Under the pieces are notes generated by a model that was not told the DNA's origin, did not search any database, and was given only the letters and a program-made list of their open reading frames with translations. This document shows, one piece after another, positions 20,953-31,196 of a stretch of DNA of 64,000 bases (positions are counted from its first letter, which is position 1; every line of letters begins with the position of its first letter). The translations under genes were made by a program, and so were the position numbers. The stretch is from Clarkia xantiana subsp. parviflora (lineage: Eukaryota > Streptophyta > Magnoliopsida > Myrtales > Onagraceae), in assembly GCA_036873135.1 (NCBI GenBank), contig JAPTYO010000027.1:2786873-2850872 (forward strand), in the 5' to 3' direction.

Positions 20953-21529
20953 CAATATATTTTCTTAATCTTATATAGTAATTAAATCTATCAATATATA
21001 TTAACGCTATCTTTAACAATATATATTGATAGTTAATATCTTTTACTATATTATATTATAAACCTATCCATATTTTCCAACTTATAGATATATAGTTACC
21101 TATTAATAAAATTTAAAAATAGCAACATATATATTTTTATATTAGTGCCGAATTTTAAAGTCTTCGTGACCAAGAAAATTAATTTTTTTACCTACAATAC
21201 CCCTATGAAATTCGGCACTAACAGGTAAAATTGTAAAAGTTGTCAAATTTTAAGATCAAACGCTAACTTGATCATAAACCCAAATAGTGTTCTTGATAAA
21301 ACTCATGGTGTTCTTGAAGATCAGAACATCAAACTTAAATTGATCATGAAAAATTCGGTTTTGATATAGAAAAACATGTAAATTTGAAAATTTTAAGTTT
21401 TTAAAGATCAAACACATGAAATCTACTTAAAAATTCGGGATTCTTCATGGTGTTCATGAACATAAAAAATTCGGTTTTTATGAACATCAAGAACATCAGT
21501 TTATCAAAATTTTAAGAACTCGTAACACA

Positions 21530-22109
21530 GTCTCTGATACCACTGTGGATTACGGGGACGTAATACTACGGAATGCTAAACGTGTACTAGCAAGAAATCT
21601 AATCCACGCAGCGGAATTAGTACATATACCTTTTAGCTTTCCTGCCCAAGAACGAAGTGGAGGGAGTTCATATCCTCCGGTCGGAACCACGTGCAAGTTC
21701 TTCGTTAGAAGAAGTCCCACGCGATGTAGCTTCACAACAAGACCTCTGATTGATTCTTCAACGGAGATGGAACCTCGGACTTGATGATGATGGTGCCGAA
21801 AATATAGACTAGGGGAGAACAAGTTTTCTCAATGGACATCCTTGTTCTTATTTATGAGTGTTTTAACCCTTAGGAGTCATCCCTATATATAGTATTGGTG
21901 GAGTTGCCAAAAGGCAACTCCAACCTATGTGGTACACCACATTCGGCCGAACTATGCATAATAAGGGGGGAGGCCCATTATGGGCCTCCCTTGTTAATTA
22001 CTAATTGGATTTGGCCCAATTAGCCCATATAAACAATAACCTAATTAACTTAGGTAATTCCCTTAATTAACGAGCTCCTATTACGGCGCCACGTCACCAT
22101 ATGCTAACA
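21530..22109 (-). repeat. Copia element J: primer site and 5' LTR (LTR 21544-22109)
   Basis: On the minus strand the LTR runs TGTTAGCATATGG...CGTAATCCACA (566 bp). GTGGTATCAGAGAC follows directly (21543-21530), which fits the TGGTATCAGAG primer site used by plant Ty1/copia elements with initiator tRNA-Met. The LTR resembles that of element I (36970-37504) at both ends (TAATACTACGGAA, ATTAC.GCG). No second LTR is seen; C lies in its internal region. Confidence 0.8.
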
Positions 22110-22896
22110 ATTACAACTTCTAAAAAATTGTATTTCTTATCCTAGATTCTCCATGGACTAATTTAAAAATAATTCAAACTTAGGAACTTAATTGAAAATT
22201 CTAAAAATTTCAATCCAAGAATTTTCTAACATGCAGAAACATACACAGTCTTAAACAAGCTCAATTATAGTGCACAACTCAATAATTAAAATTCTATCGG
22301 TAATACAAATAATTTCTACACACATGAATTCTACCAATATCATAAACAAGTAAGAAACAACATTAATTAAATTCAACCCAAATCTGGATACACCTATTAA
22401 AATTCGGTTTAATACCCAAAAAGGTTTTCATTTAAGACCTCTAGACCCTAGATTACTTCCACCTCAAGTAACGAGCCACCTATGTAAAGATTCGATCTTT
22501 ATTTCTTAAATGTAATCAAGATTCAATGTTTTTAGTCTAGTGTGGATCAAGATTTAATTTTTGAAATAAATTCATATTCGATTTTGCACGTAAAACCTGA
22601 TAACCAATTCTTGCTAGGATTTCCACTTCAAAACCCTAACCCATAAGTAACGACGACGACGTGGAGGCAATAAAAGCCAGCGGCATGACGGCACGGCGGC
22701 TTGGAGTGCAGTCTGGTGGATCGGCACATTAGAAATCCGCCACAGGTGGCGGCCGGCGATTTGTTGTATGTATTCTTAAAATATTCAAGTTTTTTAGTTT
22801 CTAAGAAACCTCGGTTACCTCTATCAATACTATTATTTTCTACCCCTAAATCCTAAAATCTAATATAAAATATATAAATCGTAACGACAACCTTAC
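22110..22896. other. Non-coding leader, probably internal region of copia element K
   Basis: AT-rich, with a short GC-rich patch at 22650-22770 (GGCGACGACGTGG-like). No coding region. It lies next to the K primer site on the internal side and is bounded at 22110 by the J LTR, so J is inferred to be inserted in K. Confidence 0.5.
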
Positions 22897-23746
22897 TAGC
22901 TCTGATACTACTGTAGGAAATAACGAGAAAAACACAATCAACTGGTTGAAGTTATAACAAGAAAACTAATAGGTTGTGGCGAGATTATCTCCACATCCCC
23001 TTTGACTTGATGAATTCTTTCCTTGAATTTTGAACGAAAGTTGTATCGCGGCTTGGCGGACAGAGTTCTTCAATCTTTTTCTTTAGCTCAGAAGAAGGCA
23101 CGAGTCTTCACCGACTATATCTCTCGGGTGGAAGGGATGGACTATGACTTTACTAGGAAATTAGGCAACTCTCTCTTACTATTGGCTTGTTTCAATGATT
23201 AATTTCACACAAACGAATGTGATTTACTAGTTCGTCTGAACCCCCTATATAAATGGGGTGAGGTGATTTATTTCGAAAATATTAATCTCTTAAGATATAT
23301 GGTGTATATTTCCCTTAGTAGATTTATATATATATTCACTGATTATCTATATTTTCCATTAATCGAATATAATATATTGATCAATATATTATTACCTTGT
23401 AGATATATACAATTCTTAATAATGTATACATTATTTTCTACACTAAAATATAATATATTAGATTATATATTATATTCTTAGACAACTATATATATATATA
23501 TAATTAAAAATATATATCTCTAAAAATATATATTATATTCACATTCCTTAATATAGGTAGTCAAAACTTAACAAACAAGTAATTCACTCCTCGGGCCGTC
23601 TAAATTCTCTTAGTTAGGTCCATTTAATGGACATTAATCCTTAGAGTTAATAAGTTGGCCCGATAAGGCCATAATACCTATTAATTTTAGCATAGACCTA
23701 TTTTAATGGACTAGTTTCTTTGAATTAACTTACATTTAATTATGCA
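22897..23746 (-). repeat. Copia element K: primer site and 5' LTR (LTR about 22912-23746)
   Basis: On the minus strand an LTR ending in CCTACA is followed by GTAGTATCAGAGCTAG, a one-base variant of the copia primer site. The other end is placed at TGCATAATTAAATG (23746) because it gives TG...CA, but other nearby CA dinucleotides are possible. A TATA-like TTTATATAGG is at about 23240-23250. Confidence 0.6.
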
Positions 23747-24066
23747 TGGTTAATGACTCCCAGGAAGGGAAACCCAGTTGCTATAATTGCCAACATAGTA
23801 ATCATCATGGCGGGATCTTTCCATTTTATAAAAATCGGGTCTATAAGTATCTTTGGCATTATCTTCAAAGTTGATCCTAAAAGGGTGACGACTCTTAAAT
23901 CTCTTATGCGATTGCTCTTCCGAAATTTGCTCAAGCGTTACTCTTTTTCTTTGAAAGTGACACTTTAAAAGTTAGGCCTTTGCTTCCCAAACTTTTCAAC
24001 GTCGATTCTTCTTCCTTGGATTTTTTATCATTGATGTCTTCTTTTCCTATATTTCTTTTTACCATT
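23747..24066. other. Unassigned flank left of element D
   Basis: AT-rich sequence that continues at 35277 after removal of element D; CCATT at 24062-24066 and 35272-35276 is the duplicated site. I see no convincing gene. One frame reads KPSCYNCQHSNHHGG, which only loosely resembles a gag knuckle. Confidence 0.5.
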
Positions 24067-24764
24067 TGTTGGATCACGGTGGAACTCCGGTACGGACTCG
24101 AACGGCAATCCTAGCTACTTTGCTCCACGCAATCCTGCAAGAGGGGATAGACCGGGCGGTGACCCAGAATCCCTCTCCGATGCTTAAATGAGTATCTCGC
24201 AGGACTGGCAAGTAACAGTCTCAAAGTGTATTAAAACTCAACGTAAGTCTTTCTGAGGTGATCTCCTGCCTTTTTATAGGCAAAGAGATGCCTCAGGTAC
24301 CTGGCGAACCGTTAGGGGTGGTTAGCCCGTATCCCGCATATCTCGGACGTGATCTCACGTATCTTAGCCATGCCCCGCGTATCTCGGCCACGCTCCGTGT
24401 ATCTTAACCACGTTCCGCGTATCTCGGCCACGCCCCGCATATCTTGGCCTTATCCTCTGATAACAAGTCCCGACTCCCGTCGGGGACTCCAGAGTTATCT
24501 CGTTGTGTCACCGCTCGGGGCCCCTTGTCATCGTGACAGGGCCAATCATTCTCAGGGATTCATCATCGGGGCCTACTTAAAGGCTTCTCATCGGGAGCTT
24601 CTAGCTCAACCGTCGGGACCGACTCTGTCGGGACCTTGCTTCCTCGGGACTCCCTTCGTCGGGACCCTTCTCCTAAGTCATCTTGACCTTCATTTTGGGC
24701 CTGCTGGGCCTGTTTGCCGTTTCCTCGTCGTTAAAGGACCTGACGGCTGTAGTCGAACCCATCA
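24067..24764 (-). repeat. 3' LTR of element D (698 bp)
   Basis: TGTTGGATCACGG...ACCCATCA on the plus strand. Four differences from the 5' LTR were found by eye (in CTACTTTG, ATAACAAG, CTTCCTCG and AAGGACCTG). CCATT precedes it. Confidence 0.96.
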
Positions 24765-24777
24765 TTTGCCCCCAAGA
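24765..24777 (-). other. Polypurine tract of element D
   Basis: TCTTGGGGGCAAA on the minus strand abuts the 3' LTR, as in element B. Confidence 0.85.
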
Positions 24778-25149
24778 CATGAGGGACTTTTAGTTCGTCG
24801 TGTCTTCCAACTCCCGATCTTCCAATATTAAAGTCGGGGATCTTTTCCTTGGTTCATTTACTCAGTTTATCAGTCTTCTCCTCCACGTTTCCTCAGGGTT
24901 TTGTAGATAATTGTTATATCCCAAGGGTCTCCTCGGTTTCCTAGTGCATTAAATGCAGTAGATAATTGAGTGACGTTTTCGACCCACGTGCCTGATTTTT
25001 CGCGCCTGTCCTTTTCTGCAAAGTGCTTTTCAAGCCGTTTCATCATTACGTCCGTTGTCCTTCTGCACGTTTCATCTCAACGGTCCAGATTAAGACTCCT
25101 CGACTTCGACGACTCGGATCGAAATGTCCTTTCAACCGTCTTCTTCGAC

Positions 25150-25156
25150 TATAAAA
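25150..25156 (+). promoter_or_regulatory. TATA box of the antisense gene in element D
   Basis: TATAAAA within CGACTATAAAACCC, 158 bp upstream of the antisense ATG at 25308. The same motif and spacing occur in B and E, although the sequence between has diverged. Confidence 0.68.
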
Positions 25157-25307
25157 CCCTGGCCATGGTCACAATTTAACTTTTACCGTCTTCGAATTCT
25201 CAAAAGCTCTCTGCGATTCCAAGCTCTGTGATTCCGAAGGTCTTTGGAGTTTCCTCGATCATCTTTCCGGCGACGTTTCGCTCATCTCCTTCAACCTTTG
25301 CTTCATT

Positions 25308-28017
25308 ATGTCTGGTAAGGAATTCCCTTTCGTTGTTTGTTCGTCTTTTCCTTTTTAATTTTCCAAGAGTCCCACTGTATTTTCTTGCCCTGGTTGCTTT
25401 TCAGACAGCGGTTCCAGCTCTGAGGGGAGAAAACCCTTTAATTTTGATTATGCTCCAAATGAGATTTCCAATACTGCCTATGATGCAGCTCTCCGAGAGG
25501 GTTGCATCACCATCACCTGGGAACCTTGTTTCCCATATCCTCGGCATCGTCCCTCGAGTAACCCTGAGATTACTCGTCCCCAGAAAGGGGAGGTATTTGT
25601 CTCTACGGGACAAATATCAGCGGGGATCAGGTTCCCCTTTTGCGGTAATCTGGTCGAGCTGTGCCATCATTATAGAACACACCCCACTACCTTTTCTCCC
25701 CATGCCATCCGCCTCGGGAACGCCTTTCAAGTCCTCTGTCTCCGACAGAAGTGGGTCTACAGCCTCCAACTCTTCAGAACCTTTTATGGGATGAAGTGCA
25801 ATGAGGCGGGGGTTTGCGCCTTTTACCCCCGGATGCCCAAGTGGAGTAAGCAGCAGCTTGCCCGGTACGGTTGGACCAGTGACACCTGGAAGGTGGTCAA
25901 TGGGTCGGGGGCTCTTGATTGATACAGGGTCCGACAACAATAGCTGGAAGAAGAGCTACTTCTTTATCCGTCACTCCTCAATTCCCTGGCCTCGTTGGGA
26001 GGTGGCAGCGGACCCTCCGCCTGCTTTCCATACTTATGCTGACGAGGATTTCGAGACTCTCCAACTTATCCAGCTCTATCGGTGGGAGGAGTCTTACACT
26101 CCTCTCAACGCCAACTCACTCGTGGAGCGGGACCTGGTGCACGCCGGGATCCGACTCCTTGATATTGTTTCTGGGGGGCAGCTCTTCGACGGCCCTTCCA
26201 ACATGGTTCCTTGGGTAAACTTCTAATTCTTCTTTGTTTACTGTTTGCAGCCAAGAAGGTTTCTGTGCTGACCGATCTGTTCCTTAAGCAGGGGGAGACT
26301 GATGCTGTCCGCCCCTCGCGGAAGAGGAAGTCCGCCAAGAAGGCTGCTGCTAGGTCGGGGTCTCCTTCAGCGGAGCAGCCCAAGCGGAAGCGGGTGGATC
26401 TGGACCAGATCTTCGATGTCCAGAACGCTGAAGAAGGTAAACAACTTCGACTTGCTATTAAATCGTACAAGAGGATGGTCCCGTCAGATTTGATTTCCTC
26501 GACCAAGGAAGCCCGCATTGCTGACGTCAAAAGAATCCTTCGAGACGAAACTCCCCGAGTCTTGAAGGCAGGCTACTATCATTATCGTGGGAAGGATCAA
26601 TACGTCTCCCGACGTATCATTTGGTGTAAGAATCCCGATGAACTTCCTGACTACCTTTCTGAAGCTTCTCATCCTCCAGGTGCAGGTCGCTCGGGAGCTT
26701 CCTCGGGTGCTGCAGCTTCCGCAGACGCACCGCCTTCAGTGGGTGTGCCTTCCTCAACTGGAGAGAAGGCTCCAACTGGCGAACATTTTCGTCAGGTGGA
26801 AACTTTGGACTCCTCCGAGGAGACTGACGGGGGTGACCCCCCTCAACAGCGTCGGAAGGCGGGGCAATCCCCCTTGAAACCAACCCCTCAGGGGCCGCCT
26901 CCTTCGTCTTCTCCGCAGCAGCGGCAGCTCTCGCCCATCCATGACTTCTCTCCTTCCCCTGTTCGGGTCGAGACGGAGGCCTGCCCTTCCATTCCTCGTC
27001 CTCTTTCTCCTCTTGCTCTCGATGGGAACTTCTACAGGCCCTTTGATTCTTCCCAAGGGAATGCCCCCTGGACTCCTATCCAGACGCTTCAAGGAGTCCC
27101 GCTCACACAAGGGAGCAGGATCAGGAGCTGGCCCTGCATCTGCTGGCAGGTTCGATCCTGCCTACTATGCGGCATCCGTTTTACCTCAATCGGACGCATA
27201 TGCAGCGGGATATCAGGGATATGGTTGTGCGCCGCATAGAGGTGAGACTTCGCTGCTTTCTTTTGATGATAGATCGGGTCGTTTGTTCATTAACATTTTT
27301 CCTTCTTATTTGTAGGAGCTCGGGGACTACAACCGCCTCATCGGGTACGTTATTGCCTATGATGAGTCCCGGGAGCGGGACCGGGTGGTCCGCGAGCAGC
27401 TTCAGGAGGATCTCAAGGCCTCCCAGTCTTCGCGGGGGAAGCTTGTCAAAGAGCAGGCTGTCCTCAATCAGAAGATTCGGGACCTCCAGCAGCAGATCGC
27501 GGACTTTGAGCGGCTCTTGAGGCAAGAGCGGCAGGAGCGAGGGGCGGTTGTGGACAGGTTGACCCAGGAGAAGAAGGCTGCCGAGGACAAACTGGTCCTT
27601 GAGAAGAAGGTTTTGGAGGTGTTAATTGCGGGATTTCCTGCGCAGCTGGCCGAAGCGGAGGAAAAGGGCCGGGAGGACTATCGGAGGTCGGAGGGCTTCC
27701 AAGCTGATGCCATGAAGTTCTTTGGCACAGAGGTGGAGAACACTCTCTTCAACGCGGTTGAGGAGCTCCACCTAGAGTACGGGGATGCTATCAACTTCGA
27801 CAAGTCTCCTTCCCTTGCTCCTTTCGCGAAGAAGTATTTTGCTCTTTCCGAGGAGAGCGATGGGGGGAGTACCCCCGTAATTGTCGAAGACGCTTCTGAA
27901 CTTCCAAGTGCGGACGCCCCGATAGTCAATCCTCCCGAAGCCAATCCTGTGGATCCCTCTGCTACCGACTCCGCGGACCCAGCTGCTGCCAATGCTGCCG
28001 ACAAGGACCAAGCTTGA
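25308..28017 (+). pseudogene. Antisense spliced gene of element D (PF04195-like domain plus coiled coil)
   Basis: Exon 1 is ATGTCTG (25308-25314). Intron 1 is 25315-25404 (GTAAGG...TTTTCAG, 90 bp). Exon 2 (25405-26214) opens MSDSGSSSEGRKPF and contains IRFPFCGNLV, HTPLP..ASGTPF in shifted frame and FFIRHSSIPWPRWEV. A 36-bp GT...AG segment (26215-26250) follows. Exon 3 (26251-27241) has a basic patch (RKRKSAKKAAA), VLKAGYYHYRGKDQYVSRR and a Ser/Pro-rich linker. Intron 3 is 27242-27315 (74 bp) and keeps frame into exon 4 (27316-28017), a coiled coil of about 150 residues with a conserved tail LFNAVEELHLEYGDAINFDK and an acidic end. Frameshifts lie near 25899-25905 and 27105-27125. The spliced length would be about 830 codons. 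Role unknown; a nucleic-acid or particle function is only a guess. Confidence 0.86.
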
Positions 28018-28154
28018 ATATTTTTGTCTTTTAGAGTCCTTGTATCTTCTTCTCTTGTGTCGTCGTCGGGCCCTTGAGCCCTTATCAATATCAGACTTCT
28101 CTAGTTCCGGTCTTTTGATGCACTTCTCCGAGTGACTTTACTTCTCGTACGTCT

Positions 28155-28930
28155 TTCCCGACGATTTAATAACTTGCACCACTTAAGGCGACTTAATATC
28201 GAGTGCATCACTTAAGACGACTTAATTACTACTTAGGATAAACCTAAGGATTGTGCACCACTCAAGGTGACTTAATTCCGCGCATCACTTAAGACGACTT
28301 TTCGGATACTTAGAATAAATCTAAGTATTGTGCACCACTTAAGGCGTCTTTTCTCGGGCATCACTTAAGACGACTTTCGGATACTTAGAAGAAATCTAAG
28401 TATTGTGCACCACTTAAGGCGTCTTTTCTCGGGCATCACTTAAGACGACTTTCAGATACTTAGAATAAATCTAAGTATTGTGCACCACTTAAGGCGAATT
28501 TTATCGGGCATCACTTAGGACAACTTTCGGATATTAGAATAAATCTAAGTATTGTGCACCACTTAAGGCGACTTTTCTCGTGCACCACTGAAGGCGACTT
28601 TTACCGTGCACCACTGAAGGCGACTTTTACCGTGCACCACTGAAGGCGACTTTTACCGTGCACCACTGAATGCGACTTTTACCGTGCAACACTGAAGGCG
28701 ACTTTTACCGTGCACCACTGAAGGCGACTTTTACCGTGCACCACTGAAGGCGACTTTTACACTTAGCATAAATCTAAGGACAACTCTTATTTTGGAAGCA
28801 ACCTCTTTATTTATTGACGGCATAAGATTGGCTTACATCGAATTAAACGATAAACAACATACACCACTTAAGGAGATTTTACATCGGGCACCACTTAAGG
28901 CGACTTTATCGGGCACCACTTAAGGCGACT
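28155..28930. repeat. Tandem repeats between the antisense gene and pol of element D
   Basis: Two unit types share the core CACCACTTAAGGCGACTTT. At 28300-28560 there are units of about 74 bp that include the palindrome-rich TTAGAATAAATCTAAGTATTG. At 28590-28755 there are seven near-perfect 26-bp copies of CGTGCACCACTGAAGGCGAC plus TTTTAC. It lies between the two convergent genes. Confidence 0.9.
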
Positions 28931-28934
28931 TTCT

Positions 28935-29765
28935 TCAAGCATGGTGTTTCTTCAAGTGTTCGCCACTAAAAGAATGCTTTAATGTTCTGCCATCGAGGTC
29001 TTCCAACTTGTATGCGTTCGGAGCTGGCATCCCCACGACCTTATAAGGTCCTTCCCATTTTGGTGACATCTTGTTGATTCGATCCAAAAGGGTGAACTCG
29101 TTGCGACGCCAAACCAGCTCCCCGACAAAGAATTGTCGGGACTTCACTCGCCGATTGTAGTATCTGGCCGTCGCTAAGCGCATTCCAGCTTGGACCTCAT
29201 CGGCTTCCCGCCTCTTCTCTTCGAGTAGGTCCAAGTCCAGACGTCTCACTTCATCGTTCGTTAGGGGCTCGTAATATCTCATCCGATGGGACGCCACAGC
29301 TACCTCCACAGGGGCGACAGCTTCCGTGCCATAAACGAGGCCAAACGGAGTCTCCCCTGTTGATCGTTTGGGTGTCGTTCTAACAGCCCAAAGCACATTT
29401 TCCAGTTCGTTCAGCCACTTGCCCTTCAAGGCATAGACCCTCTTCTTCAGGCCATCCATCACGATTTTGTTGGCTGACTCCACCTGGCCATTAGTCTGAG
29501 CATGGCGTACAGAGGCGGTCCGATGCTCAATGTTCAATTCTTCCAGATACTCCCTCACCTGAGAGCCGTTAAACGGTGGGCCATTGTCGCTGATCACCAC
29601 CTTAGGAATTCCATATCTGGACACGATGTGGGTTTGGAGGAACTTAACGATCTGGTTCCCCGTTGTTCTGGCCAATGCCTTCGCCTCTATCCATTTCGAA
29701 AAATAATCGATAGCTACAAGTAAATACTTACATTGTCCTTGTGCTTGTGGAAGAGGTCCCACCAA
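28935..29765 (-). pseudogene. pol: Element D integrase core and C-terminus
   Basis: An intact 276-codon stretch. The catalytic triad is Asp in AIDYFSKWIEAKA, Asp in VISDNGPPFNG and Glu in NGQVESANKI. The C-terminal part has the GPY-type motif KWEGPYKVVG and ends KHSFSGEHLKKHHA with a stop at 28935. There is no chromodomain. It is separated from the upstream frame by a single in-frame TAG (29775-29777 region; Gln of FAQWGID to stop, a C-to-T change). Apart from that stop all visible integrase motifs are present. Confidence 0.93.
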
Positions 29766-29777
29766 GTCGATGCCCCA

Positions 29778-31124
29778 CTACGCGAAGGGCCAAGCGCTCT
29801 TGATGGATGTCAGGTTGGCGGCCGGAGCCACGATACTCGGGGCGTACCTCTGGCACGCGTCGCATGATCGGACCAACGCCGTTGCTTCTTTGTTCATCGT
29901 GGGCCAATAGTAGCCCAAGTTCAACACCTTCCTCATAATGGATCGGGCCCCTTCGTGACAAGCCGCGACCCCCTCGTGCATTTCCTTCAGGATTCGACGG
30001 GTGTCGGGTTCTGCCACACACTTCAAGTACGGAGTCGAGAACCAGCCCTTCTTGTACAGCTGATTGTCCAGCATCACATAATTAGACGCGATCCGACATA
30101 TCCTGTCTGCTGCTACCTTATCCTCGGGGACTGCCCCCGTAGTCAGATACGCGACTATCGGGGTCATCCAAGTGGGCTCTTCCTCCGATTTTGTCTCAAT
30201 GGTGCACACCTGCGTTGGGTCGATGTTTGATAAGATCACCTTCTCTAGGAAGTGCACCTTCCGATTTTCTTCCAAGGGTGCCCCCAGGGCAAATTTGCTC
30301 AAGGCGTCTGCCTCTACGTTCTCCTCCCTCAGAATAGCCTCGATATCGAAGCTTTTGAAACTCTCTTTCAGGGTTTGTACCTCTCGCAGATACTTTTTCA
30401 TTATCGGACTCCTTGCTTCGTATCGCCCTTGAACCTGGTTCACGATTAACGCTGCGTCGCACTTCACTCTCAAGTGATCGATTCCAGTGCCTTTAGCAAT
30501 TTTTAGACCCGTGATAAGAGATTCATACTCCGCTTCGTTATTTGTGGCCTTGAATGTTAAAGCCAAGGCGTATCGGAGCGGTTCACCTTCACCCGGTGGT
30601 ATCAACAAGAAGCCCGCTCCTGATCCGTCTGAACTCGCGGAGCCATCCGTGTACATCTCCCAGGTATTTTCCTTGTTTGGCTGTTCTGATTGCTCTGCCC
30701 ACTCTGGTTGTTCTTCTATCGGGACCTCCATGGTTGCCCCCTCTACAGGGCCCGCTTCTTCCAGATCGGGGGCTGTAGACTCTGCTATGAAATCTGCTAA
30801 TGCCTGACCCTTAATGGCTGTTCTCGGAGCGAAGTGTATGCGAAACTCGCTAAGCTCTACCGCCCATTTCACTAATCTCCCCGACGCATCCGGTCGGCTC
30901 AAAAAATGCTTCAAAGGCTGGTTCGTCAGCACAGTGATCTCGTGTGCGTGGAAATACGGCCTTAGCTTCCGAGCAGTAATAATCAACGCAAAGAGGTACT
31001 TCTCAACAGCGGGATAGTTCAATTCAGATTTGGCAAATGCCTTGCTTACATAATAGACGGGTACTTGATTACCCTCGACAATCTTTACTAACACAGAGCT
31101 AATGGCAAATTCAGAAACAGCCAA
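29778..31124 (-). pseudogene. pol: Element D RNase H, second RNase H and integrase zinc domain
   Basis: Open over 448 codons. RNase H 1 (residues about 1-110) has YYVSKAFAKSELNYPAVEK and TNQPLKHFLSRPDAS. A Glu/Pro linker follows, then the second RNase H (about 150-290) with WEMYTDGSASSDGSGAGF, NNEAEYESLITGL and EENVEADALSKFALG. The integrase HHCC zinc domain is complete (REMHEGVAACHEGAR...SCDACQRYAP). It is flanked by stops on both sides: upstream at 31197-31199 and downstream where Gln became TAG. The first Met is internal, so the start has no biological meaning. Confidence 0.93.
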
Positions 31125-31196
31125 ATAAAGGAAGAGCGGCTCGCCTGGAACCGGTTTCGCCAGTGGCGGGAGTGTGCGAAGGTGCTGCTTGAGTGC

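Larger units (their letters stand above)
19314..21529. other. AT-rich non-coding leader, probably internal region of copia element J
   Basis: No coding similarity found on either strand. The segment contains a MITE (19434-19956) and a dinucleotide run (20897-20950). It sits on the internal side of the J primer site at 21530, so I infer it is the leader of J (minus orientation), cut at 19313 by element C. GGTTCGGTT/CCCGACCCGA-type low-complexity wording lies at 20520-20780. Confidence 0.55.

Noticed and set aside
21544..22109. Small open frames in the J LTR
   Set aside because: Inside a defined LTR between primer site and LTR end; no similarity.
23740..23968. KPSCYNCQHSNHHGG as a gag zinc knuckle
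   Set aside because: The last ligand is missing and no other gag or pol motif lies nearby in the same frame.
28155..28930. Regular direct repeats resembling a CRISPR array
   Set aside because: Units are continuous tandem copies without unique spacers, in a plant retrotransposon. Same for 10985-11345, 44890-46570 and 53465-53745.
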